Shown here: positions 9,901 to 19,190 of the stretch, piece by piece | Layout: the number at the start of each line of letters is the position of its first letter | Position numbering within the stretch: the stretch's first letter is position 1 | Assembly (NCBI RefSeq): GCF_005925345.1 | Contig: NZ_SSHJ01000001.1 | Span: forward strand, 372,001-436,000 | Source: Pedobacter ureilyticus | Lineage (GTDB): Bacteria > Bacteroidota > Bacteroidia > Sphingobacteriales > Sphingobacteriaceae | Reading direction: 5' to 3' | Length of the DNA: 64,000 nucleotides | Notes under the pieces: generated by a model | Told to the model about the DNA's origin: nothing | The model's database searches: none | What the model saw: the letters and a program-made list of their open reading frames with translations, nothing else | Position numbers and translations under genes: made by a program

Positions 9901-10298
9901 TTAACGATAGAGGTGGTGTGCTGGGTGCTATGGAAACCATGTATCAGCGTGGCAAGATACAGGAAGAGAGTTTATACTACGAAACCTTAAAACATACCGG
10001 AGAATTTCCAATTGTAGGTGTAAACACTTTTCTTAACAAAAATGGCTCGCCTACCATTATCCCTGGCGAAGTAATTAGAGCTACCGAAGAAGAAAAGCAA
10101 TTTCAAATTGCCAGTCTAACAGCTTTTCAAAAAAGAAACGAAGATGTGGCCCATCAAAAGCTAAAAGAGCTTCAAAAGGCGGCCATAGCAGGTAACAACA
10201 TCTTCGAAAAACTAATGGAGGTTTGTAAAGTTTGTTCCCTAGGGCAAATCAGTAACGCTTTATATGAAGTAGGCGGGCAGTACAGGAGGAATATGTAG
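6906..10298 (+). CDS. icmF: Fused isobutyryl-CoA mutase
   Basis: Adenosylcobalamin-dependent enzyme interconverting isobutyryl-CoA and n-butyryl-CoA (some members also act on pivalyl-CoA). The 1130-residue chain has the fused order: B12-binding domain at about 10-145 ([16 protein letters not shown] with the base-off His, then MTSYQGGH and [11 protein letters not shown]), a MeaI-like G-protein chaperone domain with P-loop [16 protein letters not shown] near 205 and the guanine-specificity motif NKFD, then the mutase TIM barrel from about 580 ([24 protein letters not shown] ... [11 protein letters not shown]) to the end. The length fits IcmF rather than methylmalonyl-CoA mutase, which lacks the internal G domain. 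It stands alone with its own promoter and terminator. Confidence 0.93.
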   Translation: MDKIESYKPTHKIRFVTAAALFDGHDATINIMRRILQSSGAEVIHLGHNRSVDEVVNCAIQEDVQGIAMTSYQGGHIEYFKYMYDLLQERGASHIKIFAGGGGVILPNEIKELEAYGITKIYSPDDGRKMGLQGMINDMLQKTDFVTKDTITDELEKIPAKEIKAIASAISIAENNLETFHKAFASISSPLTNLSETVILGITGTGGAGKSSLVDELVRRFLIEVEDKSIAIISVDPSKRKTGGALLGDRIRMNAINNPRVYMRSLATRQANLALSKNVQESIDICKVAGFDLIIVETSGIGQSDTEITEHCDVSLYVMTPEFGAATQLEKIDMLDFADLVAINKFDKRGALDALRDVRKQYKRNHNLFDAPDEEIPVYGTMASQFNDPGMNNLFVALVQKIKEKTNIDFAAKMEMTASQSEKIYIIPPERTRYLSEIAEASEQYNEWVEKQVAIARKMYHLNGVIHLLEDNKLQQAQKALPSGEDLSGVYAFYEEQLDGECRRLLREWPNTKHQYQQENFIYKVRDKEIKQPLFYESLSKLKIPKVALPRYEDWGDILKWLLTENLPGEFPYAAGVFPLKRDGEDPTRMFAGEGGPERTNKRFHYVSLGQPAHRLSTAFDSVTLYGEDPHQRPDIYGKIGNSGVSIATLDDAKKLYSGFDLCAASTSVSMTINGPAPMLLGFFMNAAIDQQCEKYILENGLQEEVAAKIKQLYEAKGMERPSYSGQLPEGNNGLGLLLLGVTGDQVLPAAIYQQIKAKAISAVRGTVQADILKEDQAQNTCIFSTEFALRMMGDIQQYFITEKVRNFYSVSISGYHIAEAGANPISQLAFTLSNGFTFVEYYLSRGMHIDDFAPNLSFFFSNGIDPEYAVIGRVARRIWAKAIKNKYKGNDRSQKLKYHIQTSGRSLHAQEIDFNDIRTTLQALYAIYDNCNSLHTNAYDEAITTPTEESVRRAMAIQLIINRELGLAKNENPLQGAFIIEELTDLVEEAVLAEFKRINDRGGVLGAMETMYQRGKIQEESLYYETLKHTGEFPIVGVNTFLNKNGSPTIIPGEVIRATEEEKQFQIASLTAFQKRNEDVAHQKLKELQKAAIAGNNIFEKLMEVCKVCSLGQISNALYEVGGQYRRNM

Positions 10299-10354
10299 CA
10301 TTATGGCAAAATAAAATAGTGTCAAGAATCGACAGCAACCTAATAGAATTTTAT

Positions 10355-10391
10355 ACACGAGCTTAGCATTACCGCCAAGCTCGTGTTTTTT
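10355..10391 (+). terminator. Terminator after icmF
   Basis: ACACGAGCTT (10355-10364) pairs with AAGCTCGTGT (10377-10386), followed directly by TTTTTT. It lies about 55 bases past the icmF stop. Confidence 0.85.
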
Positions 10392-10550
10392 ATATAAATT
10401 ATAGGTCCCGACATCATTTACTTTTAATATTAAATCTTTAAGGGTTTGTTATCCATCCACTTCTGCCTAAGAGCACAATAATTAAAAAAAACGTTAAACC
10501 TTTTTTAAAAAAAATATCTAACACTTGTGTAAACCCTAAAATCAAAAACT

Positions 10551-11621
10551 ATGAGATCTTTCATCTTTTTCGCATTGCTTTCACTATCCGTATCGAGTTG
10601 TAGCAAAAAAGATGATGGTACTCCATCAGCATCATCCGATTCTATGTATTTTCCATCTCATGCAAATTCTACTTGGGAAACTATAGCGCCTTCGACCTTG
10701 GGTTGGAACCAAAATGCCATACAGGCCTTGAAAGATTTTCTTATTCAGAAAAATAGTAAATCTCTTATGATCCTTGTAAATGGAAAGATTGTAATTGAAG
10801 AATATTTTAATGGACATACTGCAAACACTTCTTGGGAATGGAATAGTGCAGGTAAAACCTTGGTTGCTACAACAACAGGTATTGCACAACAAGAAGGATT
10901 GTTAAATATCAACAACAAGGCAGCCGACTATCTGGGAACGCAATGGACGAGTATGCCCTTGGCAAAAGAAAACCTAATTTCTGTAAAGCATTTGCTAACA
11001 ATGACAACAGGTAACGATGATACAAAACAATATGTTGTTAAATCAAACCTAACCTATGTTGCAGATGCGGGAACTCGGTGGGCCTACAGTAATATTTTTC
11101 AAAAATTAACCGATGTGATTGCCAGTGCCAGCAATAAAACCTTTGAAAGTTACTTTAATGAAAAAGTAAAAAATAAAATTGGAATGGATGGGTTTTGGAA
11201 TTTTGGAGCCATCTTTACCATTTACCATAGCACCACCAGAAGTATGGCTAGGTTTGGTCTTATGGCATTGAATAAAGGAAAATGGAATAACGAACAAATT
11301 ATAAATGAAGCCTTTTTTAACGAAAGTATTTCAACATCTCAAAATATCAATCCTTCTTACGGATATTTATGGTGGTTAAACGGAAAAACAAATTTCATGA
11401 TACCAGGTGAGCAAACCATTTACCAAGGTTATTTAGTTCCAAATGCACCTATAGATATGTATGCCGCCATGGGAGCAAATGACCAAAGGATATACGTAAT
11501 TCCGAGTAAGAAAATGGTAATAATTAGGATGGGTAATGCTGCGAACCCCGCAAATCCAAATTTTGCGGTATCAGGTTTTGATAATGAACTTTGGGCGAAA
11601 ATTAATGCGGTAATCAACTAA
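10551..11621 (+). CDS. Serine hydrolase lipoprotein, beta-lactamase family
   Basis: 356 residues with a lipoprotein signal peptide (FFALLSLSVSSCSKKDDG, Cys near residue 17), so it is probably anchored in a membrane facing the periplasm. The catalytic S-x-x-K is SAGK near residue 102, in the context EWNSAGKTLVAT, and the Y-x-N motif is YSN near 180. This is the class C beta-lactamase / esterase EstB / D-alanyl-D-alanine peptidase group. The substrate cannot be read from the sequence. It has no close neighbours and is probably monocistronic. Confidence 0.82.
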   Translation: MRSFIFFALLSLSVSSCSKKDDGTPSASSDSMYFPSHANSTWETIAPSTLGWNQNAIQALKDFLIQKNSKSLMILVNGKIVIEEYFNGHTANTSWEWNSAGKTLVATTTGIAQQEGLLNINNKAADYLGTQWTSMPLAKENLISVKHLLTMTTGNDDTKQYVVKSNLTYVADAGTRWAYSNIFQKLTDVIASASNKTFESYFNEKVKNKIGMDGFWNFGAIFTIYHSTTRSMARFGLMALNKGKWNNEQIINEAFFNESISTSQNINPSYGYLWWLNGKTNFMIPGEQTIYQGYLVPNAPIDMYAAMGANDQRIYVIPSKKMVIIRMGNAANPANPNFAVSGFDNELWAKINAVIN

Positions 11622-11837
11622 GTAAGACCAATCACAGCCCTTTTTCTACTTTGGGCATTCTAACAGTAAGACTGAAATTATATCTATCAGTAGGTAAGTG
11701 CCGTTAATTCATCATGCAGTCTACTAAAACTAGCAAACTAAACGGTTTTGGTTCTTTTAAAAGAGACTAAACATGTGCCCTTAACAGTGCTGCTCATTTC
11801 CAAAAACTACAAAATTAGATCAATTGTAGCTTAAAGT

Positions 11838-11868
11838 AAAAAATAATGCGGCCGTAACCGCATTATTT
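11838..11868 (-). terminator. Terminator of the dsbD operon
   Basis: AAATAATGCGG (11841-11851) and CCGCATTATTT (11858-11868) form a strong stem with a six-base loop. Read on the minus strand the stem is followed by TTTTTT, about 80 bases beyond the dsbD stop. The rest of 11622-11946 shows nothing further. Confidence 0.7.
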
Positions 11869-11946
11869 ACGCACCAAACAAATACCCAGCATAATGTTTG
11901 GAATACCTTAATTATTATTAACTAACGCATAAAGAACTTCTAGGAT

Positions 11947-13566
11947 TTATTTTTCGACAAGACCACTTTTTAGATAATCTAAGTAACTTGCAATATCATA
12001 ATCGGCTCCCCTTGGGGCAACAATCGGCGTTTCGGTAGCGGGATCTAAAAGCACGTAGTAAGGCTGAGAATTGGCCATAAACTTAGTGGTTTGCAAATAG
12101 CTCCATTTTTTACCAATGGTGGTTATTTGCTTCCCTTTGGGTGTAACAAATACTTCTTTTGGATCAAGATCTGTTTTATCATCAACGTAGAGTTGTATCA
12201 ATACATAATCTTCATTAATCACTTTTCCAACTGCTGCATTGGTCCACACGTTGGCCTCCATCTTTCTACAATTTACGCAGGCGTGGCCTGTAAAATCTAT
12301 CATTACCGGCTTACCTACCTTTTTTGCGTAGGCCATACCTTCATCGTAATCAAAAAATGGATCAAAACCTTTAGGCTTTTCAAAAAGTTCACCGTATTTT
12401 CTGGCACTTGAAGCATGGCTTGTTGACGAGATACCAGCAGTAAGATCAAAATCTTGCGTTGACATAGGAGGCAAAAATGCAGATACCGATCTCAACGGCG
12501 CACCCCATAAACCCGGAATAAGATAAATGGTAAAAGCAATGGCAATAATAGCGAGCATGGTACGTGGAACCGACAGATGGGTAAGCTCGCTATCGTGGCT
12601 GAACCTAACTTTTCCAATAAGATATAAAGACATCAGCCCAAAAATGGCGATCCATAACACTAAAAAGATTTCCCTATCAAACAAATTCCAATGATAGGCT
12701 AAGTCTACATTGCTTAAAAACTTGAGTGCAAAAGCTAGCTCTAAAAGCCCTAGTACAACCTTAACACTATTGAGCCAGCCGCCAGATTTTGGCAGTGCCG
12801 ACATCCAGCTTGGGAACATTGCAAATAAGGCAAAAGGTATAGCCAATGCAAAAGCAAAGGCAAACATGCCAACGGCCGGGCCTAACAATGCACCGGTAGT
12901 GGCGGCTTCTACCAGTAAAGTGCCAATAATTGGACCTGTACAGCTAAAAGATACCAAGGCCAAAGTAGCTGCCATAAAAAAGACGCCCAACAACCCTCCT
13001 TTATCAGATTTCTGGTCCATTTTGTTAACCCACGATGATGGTAACGTTAACTCAAAAGCACCTAAAAACGAGGCAGCAAAAACGACCAATAAAAGAAAAA
13101 AAAGAAAGTTGAAAACTCCATTGGTAGATAGGTCGTTTAGCGCATCAGAACCAAATATGATGGTTACCAAAAGACCAAGCACAACGTAAATCACAATGAT
13201 ACTGGCTCCATACAACACGGCTTTGCCCACTCCTTTCCCCTTCTCTGCACCTTTGGTAAAAAAACTCACCGTCATAGGCAACATAGGGAAAATACAAGGC
13301 ATAATTAAAGCGGCCAAGCCACCCAAAAAGCCCAATATAAAAATAGAAACTAAGGATTTGGGTTGTGCTACTACCTCTGCTTTAGCAGCCACAGCCTTAC
13401 TCGGAGCCCCAATTTCTGGAGCCGCAATGGTATCTATCGCAGCGTCTTCATCAATAGTGGTAAATACTAGTCCACTGGTATCTGGTACCTCCTGGGCACT
13501 CGCTACCGTTACGTATCCCAATAAAAAGATGAGTAGTAATAGAAATGGAAGTTTTCGGATCATCAT
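11947..13566 (-). CDS. dsbD: Thiol:disulfide interchange protein DsbD-like
   Basis: Carries electrons from cytoplasmic thioredoxin across the inner membrane to periplasmic proteins. Signal peptide at 1-24, then a CcdA/DsbD membrane domain from about 70 to 360 with eight or so hydrophobic spans, its first Cys in ALIMPCIFPMLP and a second in SFSCTGPIIGT. The C-terminal thioredoxin-like domain (from about 410) has the active site GHACVNCRKME. The N-terminal sensor domain of classical DsbD is missing and is encoded separately by the next gene upstream, which overlaps it by 4 bases, so the two together replace a full-length DsbD. Confidence 0.9.
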   Translation of the reverse strand: MMIRKLPFLLLLIFLLGYVTVASAQEVPDTSGLVFTTIDEDAAIDTIAAPEIGAPSKAVAAKAEVVAQPKSLVSIFILGFLGGLAALIMPCIFPMLPMTVSFFTKGAEKGKGVGKAVLYGASIIVIYVVLGLLVTIIFGSDALNDLSTNGVFNFLFFLLLVVFAASFLGAFELTLPSSWVNKMDQKSDKGGLLGVFFMAATLALVSFSCTGPIIGTLLVEAATTGALLGPAVGMFAFAFALAIPFALFAMFPSWMSALPKSGGWLNSVKVVLGLLELAFALKFLSNVDLAYHWNLFDREIFLVLWIAIFGLMSLYLIGKVRFSHDSELTHLSVPRTMLAIIAIAFTIYLIPGLWGAPLRSVSAFLPPMSTQDFDLTAGISSTSHASSARKYGELFEKPKGFDPFFDYDEGMAYAKKVGKPVMIDFTGHACVNCRKMEANVWTNAAVGKVINEDYVLIQLYVDDKTDLDPKEVFVTPKGKQITTIGKKWSYLQTTKFMANSQPYYVLLDPATETPIVAPRGADYDIASYLDYLKSGLVEK

Positions 13567-14015
13567 TTTACGGGAATATTAAATACTACTTCGGTAGGTG
13601 GTAAGCATTGGGTATCATTACATACCATAAACTCTACACTACCTTTAACTTGAAAAGGTTTTTTGCCTTTTAGCTTTATTTTCTGTTGAAAAACTGCACT
13701 ATCTTCGAAATAAGCTACATCCATGTTAAATACTTTTTCATTTTTAACGATGGGTTTAGGTTCTTTCACCTTACCGATTAGGGTGTAAGCAGCAGCAGGC
13801 TTAAAGATAAACTGGCTTGCTACTGGCCCACCTGGCTTAATGTTTTGCGAATAAAGATGCCACCCCTCATCAATGGTAGCTTTAATGTAAATCACAGCTT
13901 CTGTTGCACTCACTTTTTTTGCGGCATAGCTCCAAGTAACGGGTTGCTCCAACTGTGCGTTTGCAGCGCCAATACCTAAGACTAGCGCTAATAAGGTAAT
14001 CAATAATGGTTTCAT
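13563..14015 (-). CDS. DsbD N-terminal-domain protein
   Basis: 150 residues with a signal peptide (MKPLLITLLALVLGIGAANAQ). The mature domain matches the DsbD alpha/thiol-exchange domain: WSYAAKKVSATEAVIYIKA and DEGWHLYSQNIKPGGP, ending with the two conserved cysteines in EFMVCNDTQCLPPTEV. It overlaps dsbD by 4 bases and probably passes electrons from it to periplasmic clients. The split of DsbD into two chains is common in Bacteroidota. Confidence 0.85.
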   Translation of the reverse strand: MKPLLITLLALVLGIGAANAQLEQPVTWSYAAKKVSATEAVIYIKATIDEGWHLYSQNIKPGGPVASQFIFKPAAAYTLIGKVKEPKPIVKNEKVFNMDVAYFEDSAVFQQKIKLKGKKPFQVKGSVEFMVCNDTQCLPPTEVVFNIPVK

Positions 14016-14035
14016 ATATGTTGTTTGGTTTTGTT

Positions 14036-15097
14036 TCAGTTTTCTTCCAATAACTGCTGGCTATGGTCGGCTAGCCTTGCCATTGGACTATAGTTGGTAA
14101 AATCTAGTGATGCAGCAATATACCCTTCTTTCATTGGCTCCTGATTTACCAGATCAGTGCTTAGGTATTTTTTGTTACTGTCTGACAGTAAGGTAACCAC
14201 TACCGCATTGGCTCCCATTTGAGCTTTGAGCTTGACTGCCCCAATTACGTTTGCACCTGAGGATATCCCTACGGCAAGACCTAATTGACTGGCCAGTTTT
14301 TGTGCCACTATAATGGCATCCCCATCATTTGCTTGTATAATACTATCCAATCCTTGTAGGTTAACTATACTTGGAATAAACTCATCAGAAATACCTTGTA
14401 TGCGATGGCTTCCCACTTTATATCCTGTAGAAAGCGTTGGCGACTCCGCAGGTTCCAAAGGATGTATCTTAACATTTGGATTTCGTAGTTTTAAATAATT
14501 TCCTACGCCCATTACCGTTCCGCCTGTTCCCACGCCCGCAACAAACGCATCGGCTTTTAGGCCAACGGCAGCTAGCTGATGGTAAATTTCAGGGCCAGTT
14601 GTTTTTTCGTGAGCCTCGGCATTCCAAACATTCTCGAACTGCTTGGGAAGAAACACACCTCCCTGAGCAGCCATTTGCTGACTTAGTGAAATGCTGCCTA
14701 AGAAGCCTCCCTCTTCTTTAGAGACCAAAATGGTTTCGGCGCCCAAACTAGAAATGATATCCATACGCTCTTTACTTAACCAGTTAGGCATAATGATCTT
14801 AACCGAATGGCCAAGCGCACGGCCTAACGAAGCAAAGGCGATCCCTGTATTTCCACTTGTAGCCTCAATAATTATATCTTTTGGATCAATTTGTGCGTTT
14901 TTGTAAGCTTGCGTTAAAATGTAAAGCGCCATTCTATCTTTCACACTTCCAGTGAGATTGTAATGTTCGCATTTCACATAAATGCTATCTGGCTTACCCT
15001 TATAGGTATAATGAAGTTTAAGCATCGGTGTATTGCCTACCAAATGCCAGAGGTCAATCAATTTTTCGTGTGTGCAGGGGGCTAATGTTTCAACCAT
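14036..15097 (-). CDS. PLP-dependent cysteine synthase family protein
   Basis: Fold-type II PLP enzyme of the O-acetylserine sulfhydrylase/cystathionine beta-synthase group. The PLP lysine is in YNLTGSVKDRMALYI near residue 50, the phosphate loop motif SGNTGIAFASLG near residue 90, and the glycine-rich loop AGVGTGGTVMGVGNYLK near 190. I start it at the ATG at 15097 (MVETLAPCTHEKLIDL); the frame is open to a GTG at 15130, but that leader is not family-like. It lies 20 bases upstream of the two thiol-exchange genes, so sulphur assimilation and disulphide chemistry appear co-transcribed. Exact substrate (O-acetylserine or another) is not determined. Confidence 0.82.
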   Translation of the reverse strand: MVETLAPCTHEKLIDLWHLVGNTPMLKLHYTYKGKPDSIYVKCEHYNLTGSVKDRMALYILTQAYKNAQIDPKDIIIEATSGNTGIAFASLGRALGHSVKIIMPNWLSKERMDIISSLGAETILVSKEEGGFLGSISLSQQMAAQGGVFLPKQFENVWNAEAHEKTTGPEIYHQLAAVGLKADAFVAGVGTGGTVMGVGNYLKLRNPNVKIHPLEPAESPTLSTGYKVGSHRIQGISDEFIPSIVNLQGLDSIIQANDGDAIIVAQKLASQLGLAVGISSGANVIGAVKLKAQMGANAVVVTLLSDSNKKYLSTDLVNQEPMKEGYIAASLDFTNYSPMARLADHSQQLLEEN

Positions 15098-15264
15098 TAG
15101 ATTAAAATATTTTTTTTGGTAAAACTCCACTTAATCAGCAATTATTACAATACACAAGTTAAAAACCATTTTTTTTTCGGATAAAACAAAAAATATCAAT
15201 TATTTTTACGGAAATAAATAGTAGATAGTGACATGCAGCCTACTTTTTTTCAGCGAACCATTTT

Positions 15265-15732
15265 ATGACAGGGAAAGAATTAGACCAAACAGACATTGCA
15301 ATACTGCAGCTTCTTCAAAAAAATGCGGATATAAGCCATCGCGAGCTCGCACTTAAAGTACATAAAGCTGTGGCTACCATACACGAAAGGGTAAAACGCC
15401 TAAAAGAGACGGGATACATCAAGCGAACGGTTGCTATTCTTGATCGCAAGCTAATCAATAGGAACTTGATTGCCTTTAGCCAAGTATTATTGAGCGATCA
15501 CACCCACGAGACACTCGGCAACTTTGAACGTGAGGTGGCAAAGTTCCCTGAAGTAATGGAATGTTTTCAGATGACAGGCACCTTCGATTTTATTTTACGG
15601 ATAGCGACTAGTGATATGGACACTTACCACGATTTTTATAGGAACAAGCTCTCTTTGTTGCCCAACATTACTACGGTGCAAAGCTTTTTCGTACTTTCGG
15701 AAACTAAAAGCGATACGGCATATCCCTTGTGA
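15265..15732 (+). CDS. Lrp/AsnC family regulator
   Basis: 155 residues. The N-terminal winged helix-turn-helix is plain (LDQTDIAILQLLQKNADISH, then VHKAVATIHERVKRLKETG), followed by the RAM ligand domain (EVMECFQMTGTFDFILRIATSDMD). Length is normal. It is transcribed divergently from the cysteine-synthase gene with 167 bases between start codons, the usual arrangement for an Lrp-type regulator that controls its neighbour in response to an amino acid. That link is inferred from position. Confidence 0.9.
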   Translation: MTGKELDQTDIAILQLLQKNADISHRELALKVHKAVATIHERVKRLKETGYIKRTVAILDRKLINRNLIAFSQVLLSDHTHETLGNFEREVAKFPEVMECFQMTGTFDFILRIATSDMDTYHDFYRNKLSLLPNITTVQSFFVLSETKSDTAYPL

Positions 15733-15875
15733 AAGATAAGGTACATCTCCTACTAAGTAAAGGCCAATGAATTACGGCACGATAATATAAACACATACTA
15801 CAAAAATGTATTTTTTCTATAATATTGCTAAAATGGCATGCACAAAATTTTGAATTTATTCTTAGATGATTTTAA

Positions 15876-15922
15876 GCGGCCGAAGCACAGTAATTTAATA
15901 ACTAGTGCTTCGGCCGCTTTTC
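15876..15922 (+). terminator. Strong terminator after the Lrp gene
   Basis: GCGGCCGAAGCAC (15876-15888) pairs perfectly with GTGCTTCGGCCGC (15905-15917) and is followed by TTTT. It is the most stable simple hairpin in the left half of the window. Confidence 0.85.
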
Positions 15923-16026
15923 TATTACATAATAGAACTAATTTAGATGCATTTGACCAGCTATTAATAGCTGTAGCTTGCTTAAGTTTAAAAAAAGGAA
16001 CTTATTAAGGTCTATTTTTCAAAATT

Positions 16027-16185
16027 ATGGACAGTGCGGCCCTAAATTACCTATCAAAATTACCTGGTACGCTTCCAATATCATTTTCATTAGATGGATA
16101 TTTGGCATTTTTGTATGCTGCCAAATTTCTGCTACAACACCCCAATAATCAAGACCGAGCAACCTATGTAAAAGGCCTTTGTTAA
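16027..16185 (+). pseudogene. Small reading frame, possible gene relic
   Basis: A 52-residue frame (MDSAALNYLSKLPGTLPISF ... YVKGLC) in an otherwise gene-free 500-base stretch (15733-16237). The composition is protein-like. The pattern LP-x5-FSL-x3-LAFLYAAKF vaguely recalls the C-terminal domain of mannitol/tagaturonate dehydrogenases, but the likeness is weak and there is no obvious ribosome site. Confidence 0.25.
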
Positions 16186-16237
16186 GACATCTTTTTTCTG
16201 CATATTCTTAATCAATACTTTTATAAATACCGCTACC

Positions 16238-16909
16238 TTATCTAAGAGACTTCACTAATAAGGGCTGTAACATACCTTCCATTACGTCGTACCCTTCTGA
16301 TAGCGGGTGTACGCCATCCTTCGCATACTTTTCCGGAAGTCCGTTACGTTCATCTTTTAATGCAGTATGATAATCTACATAGGGTATTTTATTTTGATCT
16401 GCATATTCCTTGATCATCTTGTTAAGAGAAATAATTTTGGCAGCTACATCAGCAATTTTTCTCCATCTAAATTCGTAGGCTGGTAAAATCGAAGATAAGA
16501 CAACTTTAATACCATTTGCCTTTGCTAACTCGGCCATAGAAATAATGTTGCCCAAGGTATTTTCTGGAGCAATATAACCCGCATTTTGCGCAACATCATT
16601 GGTTCCTGCCAGTATAACCACTACTTTTGGCTTAAGATCTATGACATCTCTTCTAAACCTAACTAACATTTGCATCGAGGTTTGCCCGCCAATGCCTCTG
16701 CATATATAATTGTTTTTCTCAAAAAATTCGGGATGGGTTCTGTTCCAGCCTTCGGTTATCGAATTGCCCATAAACACAACTCTTCCTTTGGGTGCCGTTT
16801 TATTGGCTTGTTCATATTTTCCAAATCTAGCCCAGTCTTCTTGCGATTGAGCTTTTGTGATCGTAAAACTAGTTGCAAAAATTGCAGTCAGAATAATATA
16901 CTTTTTCAT
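16238..16909 (-). CDS. Secreted SGNH/GDSL hydrolase
   Basis: 223 residues with signal peptide MKKYIILTAIFATSFTITKA. All SGNH blocks are present: block I VVFMGNSITEGW (catalytic Ser), block II GIGGQTS (Gly), block III LAGTNDVAQN (Asn), block V KDGVHPLSEGY (Asp and His). The family hydrolyses ester bonds: acetyl groups on sugars, lysophospholipids or other esters. It is the last gene of the uptake locus, 29 bases after the transporter gene, so it probably trims a substituent from the imported or degraded substrate. The actual ester is unknown. Confidence 0.85.
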   Translation of the reverse strand: MKKYIILTAIFATSFTITKAQSQEDWARFGKYEQANKTAPKGRVVFMGNSITEGWNRTHPEFFEKNNYICRGIGGQTSMQMLVRFRRDVIDLKPKVVVILAGTNDVAQNAGYIAPENTLGNIISMAELAKANGIKVVLSSILPAYEFRWRKIADVAAKIISLNKMIKEYADQNKIPYVDYHTALKDERNGLPEKYAKDGVHPLSEGYDVMEGMLQPLLVKSLR

Positions 16910-16938
16910 TTTATATAAGTTTAAATTGTTAAAATTTA

Positions 16939-18279
16939 CTAGTTGGCGGGCTTTTTTTTACTTGCATTCCATACTAATGCAGCCAATAAAAAGGAAATTA
17001 CCGCAGCGCCTATCCAAAAGGCGTTAACCGTTTCGAAATTGTAATTCACTTTTCCACCTACTACGTATTTACCTTTTTCAATAAGGTGGCCACTGATGAT
17101 ATCTTGTAGGCCTGCGCCGATGTAACTAGCCACACCCACAACGCCTAAAGCTGCGCCAGAAGCCTTTTTGGAGGCAATATCTACGGCCATTAATCCGCCT
17201 AGATAACAAACCAATACGCCTATGGAAAGCCCGAATAATACCATACAAGCAATATCTACCCAAAGATTTCCTTTAGGCACATAAAGAAAAACTGCTATTG
17301 AGGCGGCATTTAACATCCCAAATATTAAAGCTGGCAGGTTACGACTTCCTTTAAAAAAACTATCGGAAATGAAGCCAGAAGAAATAGTACCTAATATACC
17401 GCATACAGAACTTACAGAAATGATAGAGCTGGCTTCGACCGTATTATAACCTTTGCCTGTTTCTAAAAAAAATACGCCCCAGCTATTTATTGCGTACCTA
17501 CTTACATACATAAATGAACTAGCCAATGCCAGTATCCATATGTATGGATTTTTTAAAACTTGCAATTGTTGTGATGATACCGAACTCTCATCCTTTTTTA
17601 CCTGCTGATGCTCGGCGAGATACAAACCCTTTGCTTCTGGATGTTCGTGCAGGAAAGAATAAATGACAATTACGCCAATCATACCAAAGATACTTGCCCC
17701 CCAAAAACCCCATTGCCATCCTAAACTTGCTACAATAAGCGATATCACGATGAACGTAATAGATTCGCCAATGTTATGACTGGCACTCCAAAAACCATAA
17801 AAAGTACCTCTTTTTTGCGGACTATACCAACGCGTTAGTGCAATTACGCTAGGCGGAGCACCCATACTTTGTGCCCAGCCATTAACGCCCCATAAAACGG
17901 TAAATACCACAAAAGATGTTGTAAACCCTAACGCAATACAAGATAAAGCAGAGATAAATAATCCGGTAGCCATAAATCTTCTGATATTAACTCTATCGGC
18001 TAAAAAACCATTCACAAATTTTCCTATGGCATAGCTGAAAAACAAAGCGGATCCAATAATACCTAGTTCAGACTCTGTGAGTACTCCAGATTTTACCAAT
18101 GGGTTTTTAATCACGTTTAAACAAAGCCGACAAACATAGTAAAGGCCATAACCAAAGGTAGCGGATAAAAATACGCTCCAACGCAAACGCTTTAGGTATT
18201 TGTTTCTTTCCTCTTCATTTAGTTGAGTCTCTGCAATTGCAGATGATGGACGATAAAAGCTGAATAATTTATTTAACAT
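16939..18279 (-). CDS. GlpT/UhpC-like MFS transporter
   Basis: 446 residues, about twelve membrane spans. The first span and loop (FGYGLYYVCRLCLNVIKNPL) and ESELGIIGSALFFSYAIGKF are typical of the organophosphate:phosphate antiporter family (GlpT, UhpT, UhpC, PgtP); a central charged loop is at about 215-235. Members take up glycerol-3-phosphate, hexose phosphates or phosphoglycerates in exchange for phosphate. It sits between the secreted EEP-fold enzyme (17 bases upstream) and the GDSL esterase. A UhpC-like sensor role seems less likely because no two-component genes are nearby. Confidence 0.85.
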   Translation of the reverse strand: MLNKLFSFYRPSSAIAETQLNEEERNKYLKRLRWSVFLSATFGYGLYYVCRLCLNVIKNPLVKSGVLTESELGIIGSALFFSYAIGKFVNGFLADRVNIRRFMATGLFISALSCIALGFTTSFVVFTVLWGVNGWAQSMGAPPSVIALTRWYSPQKRGTFYGFWSASHNIGESITFIVISLIVASLGWQWGFWGASIFGMIGVIVIYSFLHEHPEAKGLYLAEHQQVKKDESSVSSQQLQVLKNPYIWILALASSFMYVSRYAINSWGVFFLETGKGYNTVEASSIISVSSVCGILGTISSGFISDSFFKGSRNLPALIFGMLNAASIAVFLYVPKGNLWVDIACMVLFGLSIGVLVCYLGGLMAVDIASKKASGAALGVVGVASYIGAGLQDIISGHLIEKGKYVVGGKVNYNFETVNAFWIGAAVISFLLAALVWNASKKKPAN

Positions 18280-18296
18280 TAGTTAATGATATATAT

Positions 18297-19157
18297 TTAA
18301 TTATTTTTTGTTTTCGCGGCCTTGTCGTTGCTTAAGTTCATTTCCGCAAGTACAGGATAGTGATCTGATGGTAATTTACCACTATAGTTATCTTTGATAA
18401 TGGCGTATTTCAATACCTCTATTGGCCCTGAAACAAAAATATGATCGATAGGGCTCTCAGGATTAGAATTGATATCAAAACCATTGTAAGACCCCGCCCT
18501 AGATTTTACTCTTTTTGCAATTTTAAATGCATCTTTTAAAACGATAGATTTTGCCAACACCTTGTAGTTGCTATTGGTTCTATCGAAATTAAAATCGCCG
18601 CATAAAATAACTGGATGTTTTTGTTGCAATGCTGCTATTTTACTTATTATCAACTTTGCACTATTGGTTTGTGCCAACATGCCTTTATGGTCAAAATGTG
18701 TATCAAAAACATAAAACTGTTGCTGTGTTTTCTGGTCTTTTAAGAACACCCAACTACACACTCTTTTGTATTTGGCATCCCAGCCTTTAGTAGGCACCTC
18801 TGGAGTTTCCGACAGCCAAAAATGTCCATTATCAATTAGCTCAAACCGATTTTTTTTATAAAAAATTGCACAAAACTCGTCGGTACCATTTCCTTCCTTA
18901 TCTATACCAGACCAACTATAATTTGGCATTTTTTCTATCAAATCTCGCAACTGTTTAGGTTTTCCTTCTTGCGTGCTAAAAATATCAAAGTCGTGTTTTT
19001 TAATTAAATCAGCCATAATTTCCTTTCTATCTACCCAAAGATTGCCGGTATCCTTGGGGTTGTTGTAACGAAGATTATAGGTTGCCAATTTAAACGATTG
19101 TGCAAAACTGACTAAAGAGCATAAGGTTAGTGTACATAAAACAAAGTACTTTTTCAT
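18297..19157 (-). CDS. Secreted EEP-fold nuclease/phosphodiesterase
   Basis: 286 residues with signal peptide KKYFVLCTLTLCSLVSFAQ. Endonuclease/exonuclease/phosphatase fold: N-terminal FKLATYNLRYNNP (Asn), FSTQEGKPKQLRDL (metal Glu), DTHFDHKG, CGDFNFD (Asp, Asn) and the C-terminal PSDHYPVLAEM (Asp-His). The fold covers DNases, sphingomyelinases and inositol phosphatases. It is a paralogue of the N-terminal domain of the next upstream gene; both share the KGWDAK and PSDHYPV segments. Start chosen at the second Met of MMKK. It acts outside the inner membrane. Confidence 0.85.
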   Translation of the reverse strand: MKKYFVLCTLTLCSLVSFAQSFKLATYNLRYNNPKDTGNLWVDRKEIMADLIKKHDFDIFSTQEGKPKQLRDLIEKMPNYSWSGIDKEGNGTDEFCAIFYKKNRFELIDNGHFWLSETPEVPTKGWDAKYKRVCSWVFLKDQKTQQQFYVFDTHFDHKGMLAQTNSAKLIISKIAALQQKHPVILCGDFNFDRTNSNYKVLAKSIVLKDAFKIAKRVKSRAGSYNGFDINSNPESPIDHIFVSGPIEVLKYAIIKDNYSGKLPSDHYPVLAEMNLSNDKAAKTKNN

Positions 19158-19190
19158 CATTCGGTGTTTAGGTGTATTAATTATTCGCTT

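Noticed and set aside
12091..13582. Plus-strand frames across the dsbD region
   Set aside because: Antisense to dsbD, which has clear domains and active-site cysteines.
16027..16185. Firm assignment of the 52-residue frame as a tagaturonate reductase relic
   Set aside because: The likeness rests on a few hydrophobic residues; kept only as a low-confidence relic.
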